Assembly: GCF_014836935.1 (NCBI RefSeq)
Contig: NZ_JACSPW010000003.1
Coordinates: forward strand, 62,001-126,000
Source of the DNA: Solibacillus merdavium
GTDB lineage: Bacteria > Bacillota > Bacilli > Bacillales_A > Planococcaceae
Length of the DNA: 64,000 nucleotides
Direction of reading: 5' to 3'
Shown: positions 1-8,372 of the stretch, piece by piece
How the letters are laid out: each line of letters begins with the position of its first letter
Numbering within the stretch: position 1 is the first letter of the stretch
The notes under the pieces: generated by a model
The model's input: only the letters and a program-made list of their open reading frames with translations
Databases searched by the model: none
What the model was told of the DNA's origin: nothing
Made by a program: the position numbers and the translations under genes

Positions 1-1
1 A

Positions 2-172
2 TTAAAGGAAGATGAACAGTTTTTACTAAAAGCGTTGTTTCTTGAAGACTTAAATTTAAAGGAAGTTGCGGATAAATATGGTCTTCCTTATGAGGCACTA
101 AAAAAAAGGCGGCAGCGATTATTTACTAAAATCAGGAAGATAGTGGAGCAGAGAAAAGGGGAGACATATTAA
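2..172 (+). CDS. C-terminal fragment of a sigma-70-like protein
   Basis: The frame enters from the left edge and stops at 172, so only 56 C-terminal residues are seen. They form a helix-turn-helix of the kind found in sigma region 4 (LKEVADKYGLPYEALKKR near the middle), followed by a basic amphipathic tail. This domain in sigma factors contacts the -35 element; that role is family knowledge, and the fragment is too short to name the sigma factor or exclude another HTH regulator. The convergent gene on the other strand begins after a terminator hairpin at 171-201. Confidence 0.6.
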   Translation, partial: LKEDEQFLLKALFLEDLNLKEVADKYGLPYEALKKRRQRLFTKIRKIVEQRKGETY

Positions 173-201
173 AAAAAGTGGAGGCTATGACACATCCACT
201 T
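171..201 (-). terminator. Terminator of the small membrane protein gene
   Basis: A 7-bp stem AAGTGGA/TCCACTT at 176-201 is followed on the minus strand by a run of seven T (171-177). It lies just past the stop of the minus-strand gene at 208-600. Confidence 0.65.
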
Positions 202-207
202 GGTCTA

Positions 208-600
208 TTATTGCAATAAATTTAAAAAAGTCGTTCGTTGTTCTTCAGTTTGCTGCTCTCCATTGACTAGCATGGCACCTAAGCGGTATTCTGTTTGTCC
301 CTTTTCAACAACGTACTGCAAATTGATGGGCTGAACCGAATTTTCATACTCACATTCACCTTTAAATTCAACGACATGCTCCATCATTTTCGTTTGGAAA
401 TATTCCCAGCGGCTTTTTTTACAATAATTTGTAAAGGCATCTCCAGTAGTAATAGTGCTATTTTCTATGACTGGAGTTGCTTTTATGTATGTAATATAGT
501 CATTATCAGTAACTGCTTTTTGCGGACCAAAAAAGTAAAAGAATACACCAATAACTCCAATTGGTATAATCCAAAAGATTGTTCGCTTTCTTTTTTCCAT
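208..600 (-). CDS. Small single-pass membrane protein of unknown function
   Basis: This encodes 130 residues. A basic N-terminus (MEKRKR) and one hydrophobic helix at about residues 8-24 indicate a membrane anchor with the rest outside the cytoplasm. The soluble part holds two Cys (about residues 59 and 82) that could pair, and no motif I recognise. A purine-rich ribosome site (GGGGGATT in the minus sense) precedes the ATG. The gene stands alone between a convergent sigma-like gene and a GC-rich repeat. No function is proposed. Confidence 0.6.
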   Translation of the reverse strand: MEKRKRTIFWIIPIGVIGVFFYFFGPQKAVTDNDYITYIKATPVIENSTITTGDAFTNYCKKSRWEYFQTKMMEHVVEFKGECEYENSVQPINLQYVVEKGQTEYRLGAMLVNGEQQTEEQRTTFLNLLQ

Positions 601-713
601 ATAATAAATCCCCCTTTTTCTATTAGTAGTATAACATTTGGTAGTTGTTATTTTCTACATTGCGATAATATATAACTCGTTAAAATTAAATTCTACTTTA
701 TTAAGTGTCTACT

Positions 714-826
714 TTGTAGCCGCTGTTCTCCGTTACGGCTGACGCTTTCCTGGGGGCACGGCTCGAGCCTGTAGTCTCTCCCACGTGCTTGTCCCCATGG
801 AGTCGCCGCCTTCACTCCGAACAACT
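714..826 (-). repeat. GC-rich intergenic repeat, copy 1
   Basis: A GC-rich block in AT-rich DNA. Read on the minus strand it has the layout seen again at 53552-53693 and 55338-55446: TTGGAGTGAAGG, then a GACTCCA segment, a GGGACAAGCACG/CGAGCCGTGCCC stem region, GGAAAGCGT and CCGTAACGGA. It has no coding frame. Similar elements are common between genes of Bacillales; its function is unknown. Confidence 0.65.
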
Positions 827-921
827 AATTTTACTTCCAAATAATGTGAATTTCTGCATAATTTCAAGCGGAAATTTGGATTTCTTAAAAGCTTATTTGG
901 GTTTCATAGTAAAAATAAAAG

Positions 922-959
922 AAAAGAGAAGTTGCAGATCACATTGCAATTTCTCTTTT
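922..959 (-). terminator. Terminator downstream of degV
   Basis: Inverted repeat with arms AAAAGAGAAGTTGCA (922-936) and TGCAATTTCTCTTTT (945-959), with one mismatch, flanked by A and T tracts. It lies just after the DegV stop on the minus strand. The stem nearly matches the one at 16873-16913. Confidence 0.75.
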
Positions 960-988
960 GCATGAGCGGAACTATGTCCTGGCCTTAT

Positions 989-1831
989 CTATTTTTTCAT
1001 CCATGAAATTGCAAGGGTACCTTCACCCATATGTGTTACGAGGGATGGGCCGAAGTAGGCGAGTTTAAAATGGACAGTCGGAAATGTGGTTTGCAGCTTT
1101 TCCATCCATGTGCGACCTTGCTGCTCACAATTCGCATGCATAATGACAGCCTGCAATTCCCCATATGTTTCCACTGCTTGCTGTAGTAAGCCTCTTACTC
1201 GCAATACGGCTTTTCTTTTTGTCCGAACTTTTTCAAATACAGCAATTTTTTTATCTTTTATATGCAAAATCGGCTTGATTTGCAACAAGCTGCCGATCAC
1301 GGATGACGTAACAGATAACCGTCCGCTCCTTTGTAAATGGATGAGATCATCCACAATAAAATAAGCATCCAGCGATTTTTTTAAATCTTCCAGCCGTTCT
1401 AAAATTTGCTTGGCAGATGCGCCATTTGCAGCTAATTTAGCCGCCTCAATAACATATGACGCCAATGGACCTGCAGCAACTTCCGAATCGAATACAGAGA
1501 TTTTTACATTGTCGACCAATTGGGCTGCTTGCAGCGAACAATCGTATGTGCCACTCACACCACTTGATATATGGATTGCCAGTATTTCATCATATTCTTT
1601 TCCTAATCTTTCATAAAGTTCTACAAATTTACCGATAGATGGTTGTGAAGTCTTTGGGAATTCCTTAGTAGTATGTACAATTTCGTAAAATTGTTCTACG
1701 CTGAGTGTGAGTTCCTCTTCAAAAGTAGCATGATTAAAATGAACGTTAATCGGAACAACATGTATATTATATTGTTTAAGTTCTTCAAGCGGTAAATAAA
1801 CTGTACTATCAGTCACAATTGCAGTTTTCAT
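989..1831 (-). CDS. DegV family fatty-acid-binding protein
   Basis: A 280-residue protein of typical DegV length. The N-terminal TDST (residues 8-10 region), TSQPS (61-65) and SSGVSGTY (89-96) are the signatures of the lipid-binding pocket, and a FVVDDL-like segment with QRSGRLS lies near residue 170. DegV/FakB proteins bind a fatty acid and present it to the kinase FakA for phosphorylation and entry into phospholipid synthesis; no fakA lies in this window, so the partner is inferred. It is a single-gene unit with its own terminator at 922-959. The ATG is preceded by a GGAGTG ribosome site. The family is clear; which paralogue is not. Confidence 0.93.
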   Translation of the reverse strand: MKTAIVTDSTVYLPLEELKQYNIHVVPINVHFNHATFEEELTLSVEQFYEIVHTTKEFPKTSQPSIGKFVELYERLGKEYDEILAIHISSGVSGTYDCSLQAAQLVDNVKISVFDSEVAAGPLASYVIEAAKLAANGASAKQILERLEDLKKSLDAYFIVDDLIHLQRSGRLSVTSSVIGSLLQIKPILHIKDKKIAVFEKVRTKRKAVLRVRGLLQQAVETYGELQAVIMHANCEQQGRTWMEKLQTTFPTVHFKLAYFGPSLVTHMGEGTLAISWMKK

Positions 1832-1988
1832 GTTTTACACTCCTCAAAGTAATAATAGAACAAAAATAATCTTATTTTATATTTACGTAAGGATTGTACA
1901 ATTAGAACTATTTACAGATCATATAGAATATTTTATTGGTTACCCTAAAGATCGCTCAGCAATTAATGAATCACAGAATACAAAAAGA

Positions 1989-2012
1989 GACCTGGAATAT
2001 AAATTCCAGGTC
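1989..2012 (-). terminator. Terminator hairpin without an obvious gene
   Basis: A perfect 10-bp stem GACCTGGAAT/ATTCCAGGTC is followed on the minus strand by TCTTTTTG. No convincing gene lies upstream on that strand; see the finding on the possible gene remnant at 2020-2150. Confidence 0.55.
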
Positions 2013-2234
2013 ATGTGATTACTACTTTTCATCCTCCATGACACGCTGCCTCGCTTTCACATTAATTTTCTAATGAAAATTTGTGCTTAAGCTATAATCA
2101 GTTTTGAAGAACCTTTAGAGACGATCATTCGCACTCATCGGGTTAACCCTCCTAGTCAGTTGGATTGGAAGTGAAATCTTTAATAGTATAGGTCGATTAT
2201 TATTTTTTATACATTTTAGTTAAAAAAAATTGTC

Positions 2235-2759
2235 TCATCACCATAACATGGGGAAGATTTTATAATAAAATTTCACTTGATTGATTGGTGGGCTACGGCA
2301 AGACAGCGCTAAAACCACGTGATACGTGTCTTTATCACTGCCTTTATTGCCTTTTGCGAGGTCCACCAATCCGAAAATTTTCCCTCGTTATAAAGTGGTG
2401 GAATAAAAGCACTGAAGCATCCGACCAACTTTGAGTGGGCAAAACGCCTTAGTGGACAGAAAGTGCCTTATTAAGTTTTTAATTGCCATTCTAAAATAAG
2501 GGGAGATTTTACCGTTATTTAAATGATGTAGCTCATTTTAGGATAAATAAGGGAACGTTTTACCGTTATTTTAAATAAAATCCTGAAATTTCATGTTTTT
2601 TAGGTCAATAACGGAAATCCCTTCCGTTATTTTCACTATTTTTTATGTTATTTTAAAAATAACGGAAATTCATTCCTCTATTTTTCTCATTGCGCAATTC
2701 ATTATACAAAATACGGACTTCATTAGAAAATTTTTGTCACCCCCAACTTATGGTGATGA
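2235..2759 (+). repeat. Mosaic inverted-terminal repeat element, copy A
   Basis: The element is bounded by a perfect 12-bp terminal inverted repeat: TCATCACCATAA at 2235-2246 and TTATGGTGATGA at 2748-2759. Inside are a sub-module with inverted ends (ATTGGTGG... to ...CCACCAAT, about 2283-2371), a short spacer, and four ACCGTTATT / AATAACGGA boxes in opposing orientations (near 2511, 2562, 2607 and 2659). It has no transposase frame, so it resembles a non-autonomous element. Related copies are at 7680-8188, 11337-11910, 37189-37634 and 50819-51078. Confidence 0.8.
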
Positions 2760-2814
2760 ATCAAAAATTTTACAAAAAAGTACAGAGCTTTTTAGGAGGA
2801 GGTTTGAACTTCAC

Positions 2815-3177
2815 ATGATTTACTTTTTGGTAGGCACTGCAGGAGCTATTGGAGCGGTTTTAAGGTATGTAATAGGCATTTTCTTTTTTACGGATAGTTC
2901 ATTTCCAATTACAACATTAAGCATAAATCTAATCGGATGTTTTCTGCTAGCCTGGTTCACAACAAGTTTATTTAAACGACTTTCCGTTTCGCCAATGATT
3001 AGTACTGCTGTTAGTACAGGTTTTATAGGTTCCTTTACTACATTTTCGGCTGTTAGTGTAGAGACAGTCAACATGTTTCAATCGGGCAATGTATTGTTGG
3101 CTGCCTTTTATGTATTTATAAGTATTAGTGGGGGACTCTTAATGAGTAGCCTAGGATTTCACTGGAGCAGGGAGTGA
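2815..3177 (+). CDS. crcB: Fluoride channel subunit Fluc/CrcB (first of pair)
   Basis: A 120-residue protein with four hydrophobic helices, the normal Fluc size. GAVLRY (13-18), a pore-facing Asn near 38 (INLIG) and GFIGSFTTFS (69-78) are family signatures; the Phe residues line the fluoride path. Fluc dimers export fluoride passively. It sits 9 bp before a second, non-identical Fluc gene, the arrangement seen where the two form a heterodimer. The ATG at 2815 follows AGGAGGAGG. The frame stays open upstream into repeat copy A, but that 74-codon extension is translated repeat DNA and should not be annotated. Confidence 0.92.
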   Translation: MIYFLVGTAGAIGAVLRYVIGIFFFTDSSFPITTLSINLIGCFLLAWFTTSLFKRLSVSPMISTAVSTGFIGSFTTFSAVSVETVNMFQSGNVLLAAFYVFISISGGLLMSSLGFHWSRE

Positions 3178-3186
3178 ACTGAATTT

Positions 3187-3555
3187 ATGGGAATTACAAA
3201 CTTATTACTCGTTGGAATTGGGGGTTTCTTTGGAGCAATAGCCCGATATTCAATAAGTAAACATTTAAACAGTAAAACAAAATATTCAATACCAATAGGA
3301 ACACTTACCGTTAATTTGCTGGGATCGTTTCTTTTAGGTATTCTCATTGGTGCAAAAGCTGATGTAATGTTTCTGCTTCTACTTGGAACAGGATTTCTTG
3401 GAGCCTTTACAACTTTCTCTACTCTAAAATTTGAAATGACCGAAATGTACGTACATAAAAATAAAAAGAAATTGTTACTTTATACAGTATTGACCTATGG
3501 ACTGGGCCTGATACTTGCCTATGCCGGATATTTGATTGGTAATTCGTATCAATAA
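3187..3555 (+). CDS. crcB: Fluoride channel subunit Fluc/CrcB (second of pair)
   Basis: A 122-residue protein with four membrane helices. It has GAIARY (16-21), Asn43 in TVNLLGS and GFLGAFTTFS (69-78), matching the Fluc signatures and aligning with the preceding gene at the same residue positions. The pair probably forms one dual-topology fluoride exporter in the cytoplasmic membrane (inference from the family and the tandem arrangement). It starts 9 bp after the first gene, within the GGAGCAGGGAG ribosome site at the end of that gene, so the two are probably translationally coupled. I found no fluoride riboswitch upstream. Confidence 0.92.
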   Translation: MGITNLLLVGIGGFFGAIARYSISKHLNSKTKYSIPIGTLTVNLLGSFLLGILIGAKADVMFLLLLGTGFLGAFTTFSTLKFEMTEMYVHKNKKKLLLYTVLTYGLGLILAYAGYLIGNSYQ

Positions 3556-3590
3556 AAAAACAGTGTGATTTCAAAAATGAAACCCACTGT
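3553..3590 (-). terminator. Terminator of topB
   Basis: Stem ACAGTG/CACTGT with an inner TTTCA/TGAAA pairing (3560-3590), followed on the minus strand by seven T. It lies between the convergent crcB pair and topB and is strongest for topB. Confidence 0.7.
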
Positions 3591-3614
3591 AAAATTAATA
3601 ATATTTCTGTTTTG

Positions 3615-5795
3615 TTATTTATCAAATTTAAAGGTCACCTTTTGTACATCATTGTCCCATGTGAGCTGTGCATCAAAAGTTTTTGAGCCTTTCTTAAAGC
3701 CTTTAATTAACGCTGTTTCACCAGTAGCCAATAGCTTTTTTATGTTAGGCTGTGTAATTGTTTTCCTTAAAATTTTCTTTGAAACTGAAAATTTACAGTT
3801 AGCGGTTTTATAATTTGAGCAACCATAAAAAGTTCCATGGTCAATAATTGAACCGTCACACAGCATACATTTTCCCACTACTGTTTTTACTTTATTGTAT
3901 TTTTTATTGTATGGATTATTGGCAGTGATTTTCTCTACTTCGCTTTGGTTAAAATCCCATTCCTTTTCTCGTTCATTCGCATCGAAAATCAGTTTGTATG
4001 AAAGTTTTTTAACTTGTTCTATAAAAGCATTCGGGGAAGCGGTGCCTTCACCGATTTCAGACAGCCTTTGCTCCCATTTGGCAGTCATGGAAGGAGAGGT
4101 CAAAATGCTTTCACCGAGTGCCTCAATTAATAGCATTCCCTTAGTTGTAGCAAATACTTGGTTTTTCTTGATTTCGATATAGTTCCGATCTTTTAGCGTT
4201 CCGATAATGCCAGCACGTGTTGCCTCAGTGCCTAATCCTTCAGTTTTGGATAGTACCTTTTCTAATTCAGTATCTTCCAGATGTTTTCCCGCTGTTTTCA
4301 TTAATGTAATTAGGTTACCTTCAGAATACCTATTCGGCGGCTGTGTTTCGCTCTTTCTTTCCTTTGCTTTAGTAACGATGCCGTGCTCATTTTCATGAAG
4401 TAGGGGAAGCAATTCATCTTTGTCTGCAGGTGAATTGGCATTCGTATGATAAATTACTTTACGCCATCCTTCTTCAATTTGTACTTTGCCTTTCGAAATG
4501 AATTCAGCCCGCTTTTCTACGAGGGAATGAATCGTTGTATAAGAATAAATCGCATTATTGTAGTGTGCTGCGATAACTTGTCTCACAACGAGATCATATA
4601 TTTTTTCTTCCTCCGTGCTGAGTTTAGATAAATTTGGAAGCTGCTCCGTAATAATGATGGCATGGTGATCCGTCACTTTTTGGGCATTTACAAATCTTTT
4701 ATTGGTCAAAATAGACTTTGTAGGTGGCGGTAGGAGATTTTTATATTTATCAATTTTACTCAAATTCTCCATTATATTCGGCAATGTTTTTGCTTCCTCG
4801 TTAGTTAAAAATTGTGAATCGGACCGTGGATAAGAAATTAAGCCCTTTAAATAAAGCTTTTGCAAAATATCGAGTGTGTGTTGGGGCGAAATTTTGAACG
4901 CTTTATTGGCTGTAGCCTGCAGTGTAGAAAGGTTAAATAACAATGGGGGAGCGAATTCCTTTGTTTCTTCTTTAATACTTGTAATTTCTACACGTTTATT
5001 CACACAAAAATTTGCGATTGCAATAGCTTGCCGTTCCTCCATTACTCTTGAATTATTATCTTTATGCCATTTAGCCTTTAGTATTTTTCCTTCAAAATTA
5101 AATTCCGCTTCTACTTCCCAAAAGGGCTCAGCCTTAAAATTGGCGATTTCGTGCTCTCTTTTAACAATCAAAGCAAGAGTAGGTGTCTGCACTCTGCCAA
5201 TTGAAAAAACATCCTTTACACCTTTCTGTTTGAGCAGGACAGTATATAGACGGGATGTGTTGATGCCTATTAACCAGTCTGCGCATGAACGACTTAATGC
5301 TTCGAAATAGATATTTCTCGTTTTTTCTTCCGGTAATAAGTTCGCAAAGCCATTTTTTACAGCATTTTCGGTTAAGGATGATATCCATAATCGTTTCATT
5401 GGTTTATTCGCTCTGCATAATTTCAGGATGGTGCGGATGATTAATTCACCTTCTCGACCAGCATCCCCGCCAATGACGATTTCCTGAATATCCGCTCTAT
5501 TTACTAAAGCTTTAATTATATTGAATTGTTTATATTTTGATTTTGTCACTTTATATTCAAAACGATCTGGAATAATCGGTAATGTTCCCAACGTCCATTT
5601 TTTCCAGGATGGATTATATTCTTCAGGGGCTTTTAATTCACATAGATGTCCTATCGCCCATGTAATCAGTGCACCATTTGGAAAGTAAGTGTTCGGTTTT
5701 ACCTCAAAATAGCCGGCTTTTTTGGTAGATGAAAAGGGAGCAGCCAATTTTGCTGCCTGGTCTGGTTTTTCTGCAATAATTAAAAATTGCCCCAT
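3615..5795 (-). CDS. topB: DNA topoisomerase III (type IA)
   Basis: A 726-residue type IA topoisomerase, which passes single strands to decatenate and relax DNA. The Toprim domain opens with LIIAEKPDQA (5-14) and has GGDAGREGELI (109-119) for metal binding. FSIGRVQTPTLAL (197-209) and the active-site Tyr322 in LISYPRSDS follow; the usual YPRTDS has Ser here. The C-terminus carries one four-Cys zinc ribbon (from CMLCDGS, around 660-685), as in Bacillus TopB. It is monocistronic, with a GAGGAGG ribosome site before the ATG and a terminator at 3553-3590. Length and order of motifs are normal. Confidence 0.96.
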   Translation of the reverse strand: MGQFLIIAEKPDQAAKLAAPFSSTKKAGYFEVKPNTYFPNGALITWAIGHLCELKAPEEYNPSWKKWTLGTLPIIPDRFEYKVTKSKYKQFNIIKALVNRADIQEIVIGGDAGREGELIIRTILKLCRANKPMKRLWISSLTENAVKNGFANLLPEEKTRNIYFEALSRSCADWLIGINTSRLYTVLLKQKGVKDVFSIGRVQTPTLALIVKREHEIANFKAEPFWEVEAEFNFEGKILKAKWHKDNNSRVMEERQAIAIANFCVNKRVEITSIKEETKEFAPPLLFNLSTLQATANKAFKISPQHTLDILQKLYLKGLISYPRSDSQFLTNEEAKTLPNIMENLSKIDKYKNLLPPPTKSILTNKRFVNAQKVTDHHAIIITEQLPNLSKLSTEEEKIYDLVVRQVIAAHYNNAIYSYTTIHSLVEKRAEFISKGKVQIEEGWRKVIYHTNANSPADKDELLPLLHENEHGIVTKAKERKSETQPPNRYSEGNLITLMKTAGKHLEDTELEKVLSKTEGLGTEATRAGIIGTLKDRNYIEIKKNQVFATTKGMLLIEALGESILTSPSMTAKWEQRLSEIGEGTASPNAFIEQVKKLSYKLIFDANEREKEWDFNQSEVEKITANNPYNKKYNKVKTVVGKCMLCDGSIIDHGTFYGCSNYKTANCKFSVSKKILRKTITQPNIKKLLATGETALIKGFKKGSKTFDAQLTWDNDVQKVTFKFDK

Positions 5796-6228
5796 TCTAA
5801 TACCTCCTCAGTGATATAGGCTGAACCTTCAATAATATCACTTGTTGCTGCTGTAGCAGTATAAATTATCATCTGTAATAATATCACAATCTGTCTATTT
5901 TAAGTCCTATATAATTCCTAGCTTACCAACTTTAATTTTTGCACTTTGAACATTCATACTAGAGTGCAAGAGAAGGTATAGTAAGAATAACGCTAAATTT
6001 ACGTTTTTAGCAGTAAAAATGACACTAAATAAACGAATATCATCAATTTTTTACAAAAATCTCATATTATATATTGACAAAACAAAGAAATATCCGTATT
6101 TTGACTAAATAGATTAATGAATTTACTGAATAGTCTTGACTGGAATGGAATAAATTTGTACACTGTGTAAAGTCAAATGTTTTTTCGGTGAGTACAAACA
6201 TCAATTTTTAAAGTAAGGATCTGATGAG
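5796..6228. other. Intergenic region between topB and aspartokinase
   Basis: A 430-bp AT-rich divergent region. It holds the promoter listed at 6136-6164 and a second possible -35 (TTGACA near 6076). I found no lysine riboswitch, no T-box and no frame with a ribosome site. Confidence 0.5.
6136..6164 (+). promoter_or_regulatory. Probable sigma-A promoter of aspartokinase
   Basis: TTGACT at 6136-6141 and TACACT at 6159-6164 are separated by 17 bp, 65 bp upstream of the aspartokinase ATG. Confidence 0.45.
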
Positions 6229-7590
6229 ATGATAGTATGTAAATTTGGCGGCACATCTGTCGCAAGTGCAGAACAAATCAAAAAAGTAGCAAACATTGTG
6301 AAATCTAATCCTGAAAGAAAGATTGTCGCGGTTTCTGCGCCTGGTAAGCGTTCAAGCGATGATATTAAGGTGACGGATTTATTAATAGACTTAGCCAACA
6401 CCGTAATGATGAAAGGTAATGTGGAAGAGAAAATTAGAGCTGTTGTTAATCGTTATCGTGATATAGCTGATGAACTTGGTTTAGACAATCTAATTTCCGA
6501 TATTATTGAACAAGATATACGTGGCCGTGTCGCGGAAGATTATACAAATAAAGAAATATTTCTTGATAATATAAAGGCAAGCGGTGAAGATAATAATGCA
6601 AAGCTAATTGCCTGCTATTTTAATGCTATTGGCATGGCGGCGAAATATGTAAGTCCAAAAGACAGATTAATTTTAAATGATATACCGGAGCGCACTTATG
6701 CATTGCCAGAAGCGTATGAAAATTTAAGTGTTCTAAAAGATACAGAAGAAATTATTGTTTTTCCAGGTTTTTTTGGCTATACAAAAGAAGGTATTTTACG
6801 TACTTTTGATCGTGGTGGGTCTGATATTACAGGCTCTATTTTAGCGTCTGCTGTTGGGGCGGATCTTTACGAAAACTTTACTGATGTTGATTGTGTATTT
6901 GCTGCTAATCCAAAGGTTGTCAATGATCCTGTAGATATTAAGGAAATCTCATATCGAGAAATGCGTGAATTATCATATGCAGGTTTCTCTGTATTCCATG
7001 ACGAAGCATTAATGCCGGTGTATAAACAAGGTATTCCAGTCAATATTAAAAATACAAATAATCCAACTGCACCAGGAACACGCATTTTACCAACACGAAC
7101 ACAATCGAATCGTCCTGTTACAGGAATTTCTGCAGACAGTGGCTTTTCAATATTATATGTATCAAAATATTTAATGAATCGTGAAGTAGGGTTTGGTCGC
7201 AAGCTTCTTCAAATTATAGAGGAAGAGAATATATCATATGAGCATACACCATCCGGTTTAGATGATATTTCAGTTATTATGCGCTCAAGTCAACTTACTC
7301 CGGAAATTGAAAAACGCATTATGCATCGTGTGAAAAATGAATTGTGCGCAGATGATGTACAATTTAGTCATAACTTTTCAATGATTGTCATTGTCGGAGA
7401 AGGAATGCGCCATAACACGGGCTTGGCAGCGCGTGCAGCTGCAGCCATTTCTGGAACAGGTGCAAATATAGAAATGATTAATCAAGGTTCATCAGAAGTG
7501 AGTTTAGTATTTGGTGTTCGTTCGGAATTTGAAAATCAAATTTTAAAAGGACTTTACGAGGAATTCTTTGCAGCGATTCCTACAGCTTGA
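6229..7590 (+). CDS. yclM: Aspartokinase (YclM / aspartokinase III type)
   Basis: A 453-residue aspartate kinase, which phosphorylates aspartate at the entry to lysine, threonine, methionine and diaminopimelate synthesis. The kinase domain begins with CKFGGTS (4-10) and has a VSAPGKR segment near 40 and KASGEDNNAKL, characteristic of the YclM class. Two ACT domains fill the last 140 residues, with GLAARAAAAIS and INQGSSEVS motifs for amino-acid feedback. In this class threonine with lysine is the usual effector. It is monocistronic, with a sigma-A-like promoter and a strong terminator at 7604-7638. The start at KFGGTS minus four residues is standard. Confidence 0.95.
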   Translation: MIVCKFGGTSVASAEQIKKVANIVKSNPERKIVAVSAPGKRSSDDIKVTDLLIDLANTVMMKGNVEEKIRAVVNRYRDIADELGLDNLISDIIEQDIRGRVAEDYTNKEIFLDNIKASGEDNNAKLIACYFNAIGMAAKYVSPKDRLILNDIPERTYALPEAYENLSVLKDTEEIIVFPGFFGYTKEGILRTFDRGGSDITGSILASAVGADLYENFTDVDCVFAANPKVVNDPVDIKEISYREMRELSYAGFSVFHDEALMPVYKQGIPVNIKNTNNPTAPGTRILPTRTQSNRPVTGISADSGFSILYVSKYLMNREVGFGRKLLQIIEEENISYEHTPSGLDDISVIMRSSQLTPEIEKRIMHRVKNELCADDVQFSHNFSMIVIVGEGMRHNTGLAARAAAAISGTGANIEMINQGSSEVSLVFGVRSEFENQILKGLYEEFFAAIPTA

Positions 7591-7603
7591 AAGTATATTA
7601 AAT

Positions 7604-7638
7604 AGTCGAATCCTTAACGGGTTCGGCTTTTTTTTTTA
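7604..7638 (+). terminator. Terminator of aspartokinase gene
   Basis: Stem AGTCGAATCC/GGGTTCGGCT (with G-T pairs) followed by ten T. Confidence 0.85.
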
Positions 7639-7679
7639 TAGGTTTTCGGGTATTTTTGTATAAAGTGTAAGAAATTGGT

Positions 7680-8188
7680 CCATCACCATAAGTTAGGGAT
7701 GACCAAATTGTGATTTTCTTAAAGGCGTTCTGCTGCGTAACGCGAGAAATGCATGGAAGCAAGTGTTTTTGAAGCTCGCGTCCGTTGTACTACGTTCCGG
7801 GGCTGGCTTTCCGGGCAGCGTGGCTCCAAAGCTCTTGTAGATTGAATTGCGTAACGAGATAAATAGAGGAATGAATTTCCGTTATTTTTAAAATAACATA
7901 AAAAATAGTGAAAATAACGGAAGGGATTTCCGTTATTGACCTAAAAAACATGAAATTTAAGGATTTTATTTAAAATAACGGTAAAATGTTCCCTTATTTA
8001 TCCTAAAATGAGCTGCATCATTCAAATAACGGTAAAAGCTCCCCTTATTTTAGGAGGGCACTGAAAAACTTATTTTTTGATGACGAATTAGTTTAATAGG
8101 CAGTGATGAATACACGTAACCTGGCTTTAGCGCTGTCTTGCAGTAGCTCACCAATCATTTGAAAATCTTCCGCATGTTATAGTGATGA
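7680..8188 (-). repeat. Mosaic inverted-terminal repeat element, copy B
   Basis: The ends are CATCACCATAA (7681-7691) and TTATAGTGATGA (8177-8188), inverted relative to each other. Compared with copy A the element is reversed: the four AATAACGG boxes lie at about 7880-8030 and the GCGCTGTCTTGC module near 8133. One end carries a different GC-rich module (about 7760-7824) that recurs almost unchanged in copy C at 11754-11822. It has no coding frame of its own. Confidence 0.78.
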
Positions 8189-8372
8189 GCCAATAATTTG
8201 GAGGAACTAGCGGTTATACCTCTTGTTGTTCACTAAAACATTACTTCAGGCAAATGTATTGAAAGAATAACGTTTAATCAGTATTAGGAAAAGGGAATGA
8301 AAACTTTAGGAATAAATTTTGTTATCTTAATATAACGATAAAATAAATAATTTTACAGTCGGAGGAAGTCTT

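Noticed and set aside
295-675. Plus-strand frame opposite the small membrane protein
   Set aside because: It is antisense to a better-supported gene, with no ribosome site.
2735-2814. Fluoride riboswitch before crcB
   Set aside because: GGTGATGAA at 2752 resembles one element of it, but it belongs to the terminal repeat of copy A and the remaining riboswitch parts are missing.
5796-6228. Lysine riboswitch or T-box before aspartokinase
   Set aside because: No AGAGGTGC-type or GGGTGGCACCGCG-type core and no terminator/antiterminator stem found.
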